Part shown: in pieces, positions 6,170-11,842 of the stretch | How the letters are laid out: every line of letters begins with the position of its first letter | Position numbering within the stretch: the stretch's first letter is position 1 | Source: Fimbriimonadaceae bacterium | Lineage (GTDB): Bacteria; Armatimonadota; Fimbriimonadia; Fimbriimonadales; Fimbriimonadaceae | Direction: 5' to 3' | Assembly (NCBI GenBank): GCA_014380605.1 | Contig: JACMJO010000220.1 | Coordinates: 1 to 11,842, forward strand | Length of the DNA stretch: 11,842 bases | Program-made: the position numbers and the translations under genes | The notes under the pieces: generated by a model | What the model was told of the DNA's origin: nothing | The model's database searches: none | What the model saw: only the letters and a program-made list of their open reading frames with translations

Positions 6170-6756
6170 TAAGCCGAGTCTTTGTGATCGATAACCCGTT
6201 CGATTCGCCGATCCGGCACCAACCATATGATCGCGACCGCAACGTAGATTAGGCCAGACAAAACCGGCATCACGAAGGCTAGTGGGATCGCTGATACGTA
6301 GCAGAGAAGCGAAATCCATCCTTTGGCGTCTCGACCAATGGCCTTAGCAAGCGCCGACTCGGGCCCGTGGGAACGGATCAGGACTTGAACCATGATCGTG
6401 TAGCTGATTGCCGCTCCCAGCAGAACGACTCCGTACAGGGCAGTCGGAGCCTTGTCAAAGTGGTTCTCTCCCATCCACCCAGACACAAATGGCACCAGAG
6501 AGAGCCAGAAGAGCAGATGGAGATTGGCCCACAGGACTCCGCCGCGAACGTGCTTCACCGCTTGGAACAGATGGTGATGGTTGTTCCAATAAATTCCGAG
6601 GTAGACGAAGCTCAGGACGTAGCTGAGAAGAACTGGGAATAGGGGTCTTAAGGCATCCCAGTTGGGATTGTGGGGCACCTTCAACTCCAACACCATAATC
6701 GTCAGGATGATGGCGATTACGGCATCGCTGAAAGCTTCCAGTCGTCCCTTTGTCAT
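6169..6756 (-). CDS. TMEM175 family (DUF1211) potassium channel-like membrane protein
   Basis: A 195-residue membrane protein with the hallmark of the TMEM175/DUF1211 family. The family signature R-x-x-x-F-S-D is at residues 5-11 (RLEAFSD), at the start of helix 1, followed by 'AVIAIILTIMVLEL'. About six helices follow in total: about 10-26, 40-58, 75-95, 106-127, 145-165 and 166-183. This is the normal length for a bacterial single-repeat subunit, which assembles as a tetramer and conducts K+ with selectivity from isoleucines of helix 1. The His-rich 'WNNHHHLFQAV' after helix 2 is typical of the family. The start is ATG at 6756, with no clear Shine-Dalgarno. The gene lies 46 nt after the GH26 gene. 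The amidohydrolase follows directly, but a functional link between the two is not evident. Confidence 0.9.
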   Translation of the reverse strand: MTKGRLEAFSDAVIAIILTIMVLELKVPHNPNWDALRPLFPVLLSYVLSFVYLGIYWNNHHHLFQAVKHVRGGVLWANLHLLFWLSLVPFVSGWMGENHFDKAPTALYGVVLLGAAISYTIMVQVLIRSHGPESALAKAIGRDAKGWISLLCYVSAIPLAFVMPVLSGLIYVAVAIIWLVPDRRIERVIDHKDSA

Positions 6757-6802
6757 GAATGGTTACAGATACCAGAAGACACTGCGGTGAAGATAGATAG
6801 CG

Positions 6803-7732
6803 TCACTTGAAAGTGTGACCAACCCGCTCGTTGGCAAACACTTCCTTTATCCTCTCATCTGAATTCTCTCGTAAAACGAGGTCGTCCCAGGCCATAAAGT
6901 AGGACCAGGGCTGGGAGACTAACTGCGCATCCGTGGGCATAACGGAGAACTCGGACAGCGCAATTGGCCTCCCTTCCGCAATCGCAACCATCCGGTCGTA
7001 CCACTCCTGCGGATACACCTCGTCTCGGCCCTCAAGCGGATAGATATCCGTGCCAAGTAGGTCGACGGTTTCGTGCCCAGGATAGAACTCCTCCACCCCT
7101 GGCCAGGGTCGATCGCAGTTCCAAGCCCACAGAAGGTTGTTCAGTCCGAACTCATTTGTGAAAAGCTCATAGGTCTGGTTCCAAAGCGCCTTGAAACAGG
7201 AAACATCTCCGCCCCACCAGAACCAGTCGCCGTTCATCTCATGATAAGGGCGAAAGATGATTGGGATAGATTCCGATTGCAGGACTTGGAAAGCAACGGC
7301 CAACCTTGAAACATGGTCGCGCCAAACTCCGTGCATCGCACTCGTTGGGGCCAAAACGTCGAGCCACTCTGAATCGCTTAGATTGGCGATGACGCCGCCT
7401 TGAAAGTCGCACGGTTCGCCGACTGTCGGGCTGGCCTGGTGGTAGGTCATCACGATGATACGCCCCGCGTCGTGATGGCGTCGAATCTCATCCAGCAGGC
7501 GTGGACGGTACTTGACGTTGTCGATGTCGTTCCGCTCGTCCGAAAACCCCCATTCCCCGCCCCAAACCAAGGGATAGTGTCCACAGATCTCGGCAACCTT
7601 GTCCGATACCTCGGACATGTGCCACATCTGGTTGTGCTGGCCTGATAAAGTGCAAACCCCTTTAACTTTGTAGAGCGAGGCGAGCAGTTGCTTAGCCTCG
7701 ACGGTCGCAGCTGGGTTCGCGGAGTGGAACAT
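6803..7732 (-). CDS. glycoside hydrolase family 26 (beta-mannanase-like)
   Basis: A predicted retaining endo-glycosidase of GH26, a family of mainly beta-1,4-mannanases with some beta-1,3-xylanases and lichenases; 309 residues, close to a bare catalytic domain. The TIM barrel begins with 'GVCTLSGQHNQ' (25-35), a typical GH26 first strand. 'PIIFRPYHEMNGDWFWWG' (157-174) holds the acid/base Glu165 with the preceding His164. 'PIALSEFSV' (256-264) holds the nucleophile Glu261. 'LLWAWNCDRPW' (200-210) supplies substrate-binding aromatics. I start it at ATG 7732, 7 nt after the stop of the upstream gene. The ATG at 7813 would extend it over that gene in another frame and does not add a signal peptide. 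Either form lacks a signal peptide, odd beside neighbours that are exported. It is probably co-transcribed with the two genes upstream. Confidence 0.9.
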   Translation of the reverse strand: MFHSANPAATVEAKQLLASLYKVKGVCTLSGQHNQMWHMSEVSDKVAEICGHYPLVWGGEWGFSDERNDIDNVKYRPRLLDEIRRHHDAGRIIVMTYHQASPTVGEPCDFQGGVIANLSDSEWLDVLAPTSAMHGVWRDHVSRLAVAFQVLQSESIPIIFRPYHEMNGDWFWWGGDVSCFKALWNQTYELFTNEFGLNNLLWAWNCDRPWPGVEEFYPGHETVDLLGTDIYPLEGRDEVYPQEWYDRMVAIAEGRPIALSEFSVMPTDAQLVSQPWSYFMAWDDLVLRENSDERIKEVFANERVGHTFK

Positions 7733-7739
7733 CGGTGGC

Positions 7740-8195
7740 CTACTTTTTAACCAAATCCACGCGGCCGACACCAAAACTCGCTTGTCGATAGGCGGTTTGG
7801 ATTCGCTTTCCATCTGAACTTAGAGTGAGTTCGGGGACCTTCTGAGCTGCGTTGTCCATAACTACTCTAATGGATCGTCCCTTTATTGACCAGCGACCCT
7901 TCAACCCCTCCATCTGGGTTCCCCTGAAGACGAGGAAGGAGGAGTCCTTGTTAAACATAACGGTCATTGGAGCAATCAGCGTCGCCATTTGTCCCTTCAT
8001 CTGATTAATCGCTGCCTGAGCCTTCTTGGGCTCTTTCTTGAACTTTGCCTTGCTCTCGGCGGACAGCTCGACGCGAATAGATTTTGTGTCGTACTTCCAA
8101 GTCCCAACAACCTTGGACTCCAATTGGAGCCCAGCGAACGACAGGGTTGCCGAGAAGAAGCAGACGCAAAAGAGTAGATGGAGTCTCAAAGCCAT
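7740..8195 (-). CDS. small exported lipocalin-like protein
   Basis: A 151-residue secreted protein. The signal peptide is 1-21 (MALRLHLLFCVCFFSATLSFA, cleavage before GL). The mature part has 'VVGTWKYD' (29-36), a central Lys/Ala-rich helical insertion (about 45-70), strands 'DSSFLVFRG' and 'LKGRWSIKGRSIRVVM', and a final 'RVDLVKK'. The G-T-W opening plus a G-R-W strand is the pattern seen in small lipocalin-like barrel proteins, so a ligand-binding beta-barrel is plausible, but I see no specific family. GGGAG stands 10 nt before the ATG, with AGGG closer. It sits 24 nt after the outer-membrane protein gene and 7 nt before the GH26 gene, indicating co-transcription and possibly translational coupling with the latter. 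Confidence 0.78.
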   Translation of the reverse strand: MALRLHLLFCVCFFSATLSFAGLQLESKVVGTWKYDTKSIRVELSAESKAKFKKEPKKAQAAINQMKGQMATLIAPMTVMFNKDSSFLVFRGTQMEGLKGRWSIKGRSIRVVMDNAAQKVPELTLSSDGKRIQTAYRQASFGVGRVDLVKK

Positions 8196-8219
8196 GCCCT
8201 ATTATCTCCCGGGTGGCCG

Positions 8220-10184
8220 CTAGAAGGCAAAGACCACCTTGAAGCTAACGCGAGAGGTCCATTTATCTGTATTGGGGTCGCCGACGATGACGTAGTATTC
8301 GATGCCGCTTCCTCCGCCATGTCGATAGGCGAGATAGGCATTGGTATCGCCGTTGCGGTTCACAAATCGACCCGAAAGGGAATCTAACGGCCCGAACTCG
8401 TAGCTGACCGTGCCGATCGTCAATCGATCCTCTCCGTCGAGGCTAAACAGGGACCAGTCCAATCCAATATCCAGTCCGGGTAATACCCGATAGGAAGCAC
8501 CGGCAGAAGTAAAACTGCTCTTCCTTCCTCCGCGGGTTCCGAACGAGTGGGAAAGGGAGAACCGCTTAAAGCGGTTGCTCTCGTTGAACGTCACGAAAAG
8601 GCCCTGAATGTCGTCGGCTTTCCCAAAGAAAGTGAATCTGGAGACATGCGCACCAAACTCGATATCGGATCGAGTCGTGAGGTTCATACTCGCCTCGATC
8701 CCTTTCTGTTGTTGATCTGCGTCGTACTCCTCATAGTAGTTGGCGAAGATATCTGCGCCAAAGCTCTTGAATCCGCCAGTGCGATAATCCTGGTTATGCT
8801 CGAGGAAGAAATAGGCGCCACGACGGTCTGTCCAAGGAACGTACGCCAATGGCGAGCCGAAGTCTGGCGGTATCCACTGATACTTGACAAGTCCGAACCA
8901 GTGCGGCACCTCATAGGAGATGCTGGCATCGCCCGCCGTTGGGCTTCCGCCTGATCCTTGCTGTGAAGTGGCGAGGTTGAGGCTCAACCCGTAGTTTCCT
9001 TTCCCAAATCCCCCAGAGAACCCGAAGGCCCGGCTGGATTTGCCCACCTTGTCCAGTCCCGTGTACCAAGCGTTGGCCCATTTCCTCGGGCCAAAGTTCT
9101 GGTTGATTCTGACAACGCTGGCCGTCTGCTTTCCACTTTCGACGGCGGCCAACGCGCCGATTCCCAATGATGGTGATAGCTGGCCAAAGGCCTTTGCTCC
9201 CCAATCGATACTTTCAATTCGTTGGGAATAGAACATCTGGCCAAATCCAAAAGGCCAGCCTCCCACGTTAAAGAAGTCGCCACCTTCATTGAAGAAGGGT
9301 CGAGACTCTTCCAAGTAACGCTCGGTTCGGGTGAACTCGATTCCCGCGATCTGACTCTCGATGTTCTTGAAATCAGGATTGATCGAAAGCAGACCGGTCA
9401 TCTGGTTGGTAAAGGCGTAGCGGACATCGAGCCCCGATCTAAGCCCAAATCTTCCCCGATCGAGCTCGGGCGCAGTATAGGCCAAGAACTTGGGTCGGGC
9501 TCTTTGGGAAGATTTTGGCGGGTTTACTTCAGTCCAGATTCCGCTTAGTTCCGGCTTTTCCTGCGGGGTGGTGTCGGCCCATTTGGATTCGATGTTCGTC
9601 CTCGCCTGAAAACGCTCGAAATTGATGTCCATCGACCTCTTTTCGCCACCGGGATAGTTGAGCATCTTCCAAGGGATGCAAAATTCGGCGCACCATCCAT
9701 CTTCGACCCTTCGAACCGAACTGGTCCATTCGCCGCGCCATTCACGTTTTGCCGCACGTCCGCCGCTGATTTGATCGTTCTGCGTGTTGAGCGGATTGAC
9801 GCTGAAGGAACTCCGGCCATCCCAAGTGCGGGTGCCTTGGGGATTGATAACAAGGGCCAGAACGTCCTCGCCATCGAAGTCCGAACCTGGCTTGATCTCC
9901 CGCCCGATGATCCCTTCAGGTTTCGAATCGTGAGCGTAGAAAGCGACATAGATCGCCTTGTCGTCGTATGCGAGCCAAACCTCGGTGTCGTCGATCAGAG
10001 GCTTTCCAGTGACCGAATCTACGAAACCTTTGACTGACGTAACCGCCTTCCACTCTTCAGCTTCGATCTTGCCATCGATGATGGGCGGTGTCGCTAACTT
10101 GACTGCAGAGAGTTTGGGGATATCTGCCGCTACAGCACAGCTAAACGCAGAAAAAAGGATCGAGGCAAGTAAGAATCTCCGCAA
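8220..10184 (-). CDS. CBM9-like / DUF5916 outer-membrane protein
   Basis: A large exported protein, 654 residues from the TTG chosen here. The mature N-terminus carries a carbohydrate-binding family 9-like domain (about 25-215), with the signature 'PPIIDGKIEAEEWK' (33-46), 'DDTEVWLAYDDKAIYVAFYA' and the closing 'GWCAEFCIPWKML'. The rest is a DUF5916-type region of long amphipathic beta strands, many with alternating aromatics. It ends in 'VSFKVVFAF', a C-terminal Phe typical of outer-membrane barrels. It probably binds or passes an oligosaccharide at the outer membrane; that is inference from domains. The TTG at 10184 gives a fine signal peptide (MRRFLLASILFSAFSCAVAA). An ATG at 10304 would add 40 residues with no ribosome site. 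It is the first gene of the minus-strand run, with a small exported protein and a GH26 glycosidase just downstream, and is divergent from the SIMPL gene. Confidence 0.85.
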   Translation of the reverse strand: MRRFLLASILFSAFSCAVAADIPKLSAVKLATPPIIDGKIEAEEWKAVTSVKGFVDSVTGKPLIDDTEVWLAYDDKAIYVAFYAHDSKPEGIIGREIKPGSDFDGEDVLALVINPQGTRTWDGRSSFSVNPLNTQNDQISGGRAAKREWRGEWTSSVRRVEDGWCAEFCIPWKMLNYPGGEKRSMDINFERFQARTNIESKWADTTPQEKPELSGIWTEVNPPKSSQRARPKFLAYTAPELDRGRFGLRSGLDVRYAFTNQMTGLLSINPDFKNIESQIAGIEFTRTERYLEESRPFFNEGGDFFNVGGWPFGFGQMFYSQRIESIDWGAKAFGQLSPSLGIGALAAVESGKQTASVVRINQNFGPRKWANAWYTGLDKVGKSSRAFGFSGGFGKGNYGLSLNLATSQQGSGGSPTAGDASISYEVPHWFGLVKYQWIPPDFGSPLAYVPWTDRRGAYFFLEHNQDYRTGGFKSFGADIFANYYEEYDADQQQKGIEASMNLTTRSDIEFGAHVSRFTFFGKADDIQGLFVTFNESNRFKRFSLSHSFGTRGGRKSSFTSAGASYRVLPGLDIGLDWSLFSLDGEDRLTIGTVSYEFGPLDSLSGRFVNRNGDTNAYLAYRHGGGSGIEYYVIVGDPNTDKWTSRVSFKVVFAF

Positions 10185-10331
10185 ATTGCACCCAAGTCTG
10201 AATCGCGATAGGATACCAAGCTTTCCCGCAAGATGGTTCCAATAAATGGGCAAGCAGAACTCAAAGGAAAGAATCAACAAAGACCGCTGAACCAATCGTC
10301 CCATATTTACTCACACACACGAGGAGAGAAA
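10185..10331. promoter_or_regulatory. divergent intergenic region between DUF5916 and SIMPL genes
   Basis: These 147 nt should hold the promoters of both the minus-strand run and the plus-strand SIMPL gene. I find no convincing -35/-10 pair on either strand; ATTTATTGG and CATATT are AT-rich candidates only. If the DUF5916 gene really started at 10304 the gap would shrink to 27 nt, leaving no room for promoters. That supports the later start. Confidence 0.4.
10322..10326 (+). promoter_or_regulatory. ribosome binding site deciding the start at 10332
   Basis: AGGAG within GAGGAGAG stands 5 nt before the ATG at 10332, where a signal peptide begins. The frame is open back to 10233, but that extension has no site and would bury the signal peptide. 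Confidence 0.7.
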
Positions 10332-11072
10332 ATGAAAACCCAAAACATCATTGCCGTGGCAATCCTATCGGGTTGCGCCCTGTTCGTCACAATTGGTTGC
10401 TCGACCGCGCTCGCGGAAGACGCTCCCTTGCAAGAGAAGCTGAACAGAACCATTTCCGTATCGGGGACCGGATCGGTTAGAGTGAAGCCTGACATCGCAA
10501 CCGCCTCGTTAGGCGCGTCCAAGTCGAGTGTTAAGCTTAGCGAAGCAAAGGCGTCTTGCGATCAGACGATCAACCAAATCAAATCTTCCCTCAAGAAGTC
10601 TGGGGTGGATGATGAGGATATTCGGACCGTCCAATACCAAATATATCGCGTGAATGCGAACCCGCAGGCTGGGGTAAGAGAGTCGCAATGGAAGGTCGTC
10701 CACATGCTTCAAGTGCGGACCGAGAAACCCGACAAGATCGCAAGTATTGTCGATGCAGCTGTCAACGCAGGAGCCACGGATGTGCAGAACATCAGCTTCT
10801 CGGTGGATAGCCTTGCAAAGCACCGAACCAAGTCTAGAGAGCTCGCCATCGAGGCGGCAAAAGAGAAGGCTATGCAGCTTGCCGCTCTTCTCAAAGTAAA
10901 CGTTGGTGAGGTCATCTCTGTGAGTGAAGGTGGCGACGGTTACTACCCAATGGCCCAGATGTCTGCGAACATGTCGATGGATTCGGGCGGATATGGCGGA
11001 GGCGGGAGCGGGATTTCGGGTGGCCAGATCGAAGTCGCGTCAAGCGCGCAGGTGGTATTCGCGATAAGATAG
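10332..11072 (+). CDS. exported SIMPL-domain (DUF541) protein
   Basis: A 246-residue periplasmic or surface protein of the SIMPL/DUF541 family (relatives: E. coli YggE, Brucella BP26, mouse SIMPL). Bacterial members are linked to envelope or oxidative-stress tolerance and can form ring oligomers; no enzymatic role is known. The signal peptide is 1-28 with cleavage after STALA. An internal LSGC at 12-15 mimics a lipobox, so lipidation cannot be excluded. The domain opens with the diagnostic 'ISVSGTGSVRVKPDIATASL' (41-60). It continues with the helix 'QTINQIKSSLKKSGVDDEDI' (78-97), strand 'VQYQIYRVN', 'AAVNAGATDVQNISFSV' (142-158) and the helix 'AIEAAKEKAMQLAALL' (172-187). A Gly-rich stretch (219-231) precedes the last strand. 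It may be co-transcribed with the following gene. Confidence 0.9.
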   Translation: MKTQNIIAVAILSGCALFVTIGCSTALAEDAPLQEKLNRTISVSGTGSVRVKPDIATASLGASKSSVKLSEAKASCDQTINQIKSSLKKSGVDDEDIRTVQYQIYRVNANPQAGVRESQWKVVHMLQVRTEKPDKIASIVDAAVNAGATDVQNISFSVDSLAKHRTKSRELAIEAAKEKAMQLAALLKVNVGEVISVSEGGDGYYPMAQMSANMSMDSGGYGGGGSGISGGQIEVASSAQVVFAIR

Positions 11073-11076
11073 GGTC

Positions 11077-11134
11077 GGAGTTGAAAAAGATGGTAACGCA
11101 ATCCCATTGCCGAACCGTCCTACGTTTGCGATGA
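11077..11134 (+). other. short reading frame with good ribosome site leading into the next gene by ATGA
   Basis: GGAG (11077-11080) is 9 nt before an ATG at 11090. That ATG opens a 14-codon frame (MVTQSHCRTVLRLR) whose TGA (11132-11134) overlaps the ATG (11131) of the following frame as ATGA. It may be a leader peptide that couples translation to the next gene. Alternatively it may be the true basic n-region of that gene's signal peptide, separated by a one-base frameshift. See the findings. Confidence 0.45.
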
Positions 11135-11842
11135 TCGGGATTCTAACTTGCGTGGTCCTTAGCCAGTCGGCTCAATACATGACGGCGGATGAGATCAATC
11201 GACGCCTTGAGGCGACGATCGACTATCGCACCGATCCCGTTCGCCTGCCTGTTGCCCTTGATGACATTGGGTCGAGGGTCGGCGTGAGGATTCGATGCGA
11301 GGCCGAGCTTCAGCCTGCAGTGGTGGTGGTCGGCGTACGCAACAAGCCCGCCAAAGAGATCATCCAGCACCTGATGGATGGAATCGGGGCGGGTTCGTTC
11401 ATTCGAGCGGGCACTTTGCATGTCGGCATCAGAATTGCCACAGATGCGCAGACGGCAAAACAACTCGAACTTGAACGAAAAGCAATTCAATCCACCCTTG
11501 ATAATAAGGTCAAAACTCTCGGCTTGTATACGCCGATCGACCCGCTCCTGGCCTCCCGGACCGTTGCACAGGCATTGACCTTAATCCAGCTAACTTCCGT
11601 CGAGGGAAGGTACTACCCATCTCGGCTTTATGAGTCGGTTGGAAAATGTCCGGTTGCTCGAGCCGTCGGCAATATCTTGGCCACGGTTGGCCCCGAGCTA
11701 CTCCAGCACAATGGCGACGACGCCAAAGTGATCGATATGAGGTCTCTGAGTCCTGCGCAAGCCAAGGAGATGCTCCAGGTTCTCAGCAATTTTGAGACAG
11801 AGCAGAACGCGTGGGCTAAAGAGTTTGAGCCGATCCTCAAAC
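11131..11842 (+). CDS. exported protein with STN-like region, 3' end beyond the window
   Basis: My own translation from the ATG at 11131 is open for 237 codons to the right edge, so the C-terminus is missing. Residues 1-15 are a hydrophobic leader (MIGILTCVVLSQSAQ). An in-frame TTG at 11107 would add MPNRPTFA and supply a positive charge. Residues about 37-100 (VRLPVALDDIGSRVGVRIRC; then VRNKPAKEIIQHLMDGIGA; then FIRAGTLHVGI) resemble the secretin/TonB short N-terminal (STN) fold: strand-helix-strand, with a helix ending in L-M-D-G and a final strand. This is a pattern match only. Residues 105-237 are mostly helical with no motif I recognise. The SIMPL gene ends 58 nt upstream. Codon use resembles the neighbours and opposing frames are short, which supports coding. 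Confidence 0.65.
   Translation, partial: MIGILTCVVLSQSAQYMTADEINRRLEATIDYRTDPVRLPVALDDIGSRVGVRIRCEAELQPAVVVVGVRNKPAKEIIQHLMDGIGAGSFIRAGTLHVGIRIATDAQTAKQLELERKAIQSTLDNKVKTLGLYTPIDPLLASRTVAQALTLIQLTSVEGRYYPSRLYESVGKCPVARAVGNILATVGPELLQHNGDDAKVIDMRSLSPAQAKEMLQVLSNFETEQNAWAKEFEPILK

Noticed and set aside
7733..7813. N-terminal extension of the GH26 gene to ATG 7813
   Set aside because: It overlaps the end of the preceding gene in another frame, adds no signal peptide and lies outside the conserved GH26 domain.
10311..10320. CACACACAC dinucleotide run before the SIMPL ribosome site
   Set aside because: Only about four to five units, too short to treat as a phase-variable repeat.
1..11842. tRNA, rRNA, CRISPR array, insertion sequence or defence system
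   Set aside because: I looked for repeated spacers, transposase or nuclease motifs, terminal repeats and tRNA-like T-loops and found none.

Overview
The window reads as a chromosomal stretch of a free-living, probably Gram-negative-type (diderm) bacterium of moderate-to-high GC. The diderm inference rests on a predicted outer-membrane beta-barrel protein (CBM9/DUF5916 type), a SIMPL-domain periplasmic protein and several exported proteins. The mix of copper-amine-oxidase-type stalk domain, GH26 glycosidase, DUF5916 protein, Tat-exported ankyrin protein and many small secreted unknowns would suit Armatimonadota (Fimbriimonadia-like) or a similar soil phylum such as Acidobacteriota. That is an inference from gene content only. 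No rRNA, tRNA, CRISPR array, transposase or phage gene was seen, and there is no gap over 300 bases without a gene.

Layout. (1) 1-138 holds nothing I can support. A RimL-type GNAT acetyltransferase on the minus strand follows (139-732). (2) Four plus-strand genes run 872-3063: a 66-residue repeat-bearing lipoprotein closed by a very clear hairpin terminator, a Tat-exported ankyrin-repeat protein, a four-helix membrane protein and a charged 201-residue unknown. (3) Eight minus-strand genes fill 3060-10184. In transcription order they are: a signal-peptide CBM9/DUF5916 outer-membrane protein, a small exported lipocalin-like protein, a GH26 beta-mannanase-like enzyme, a TMEM175-type channel, an exported imidazolonepropionase-like amidohydrolase, a multi-pass membrane protein, an exported stalk-domain protein and a helical-repeat protein. 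Gaps are 7-56 nt, so much of this could be one or a few operons. The first three form the tightest and functionally most coherent unit, namely carbohydrate binding or handling at the envelope plus a glycosidase. (4) A divergent plus-strand pair begins at 10332: a SIMPL-domain exported protein and, directly after it, an exported protein with an STN-like region that runs off the right edge.

The most unusual points are start and stop signals. The convergent genes at 3060-3063 share the palindrome CTAG as both stop codons. The amidohydrolase has a good Shine-Dalgarno sequence placed before an ATC codon rather than ATG/GTG/TTG. The last gene has its best ribosome site and an Arg-rich n-region in a different frame from its hydrophobic signal core, joined at an ATGA overlap. 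I see no clearly new multi-gene system. Most of the content is ordinary accessory envelope and secreted-protein coding with several uncharacterised families.
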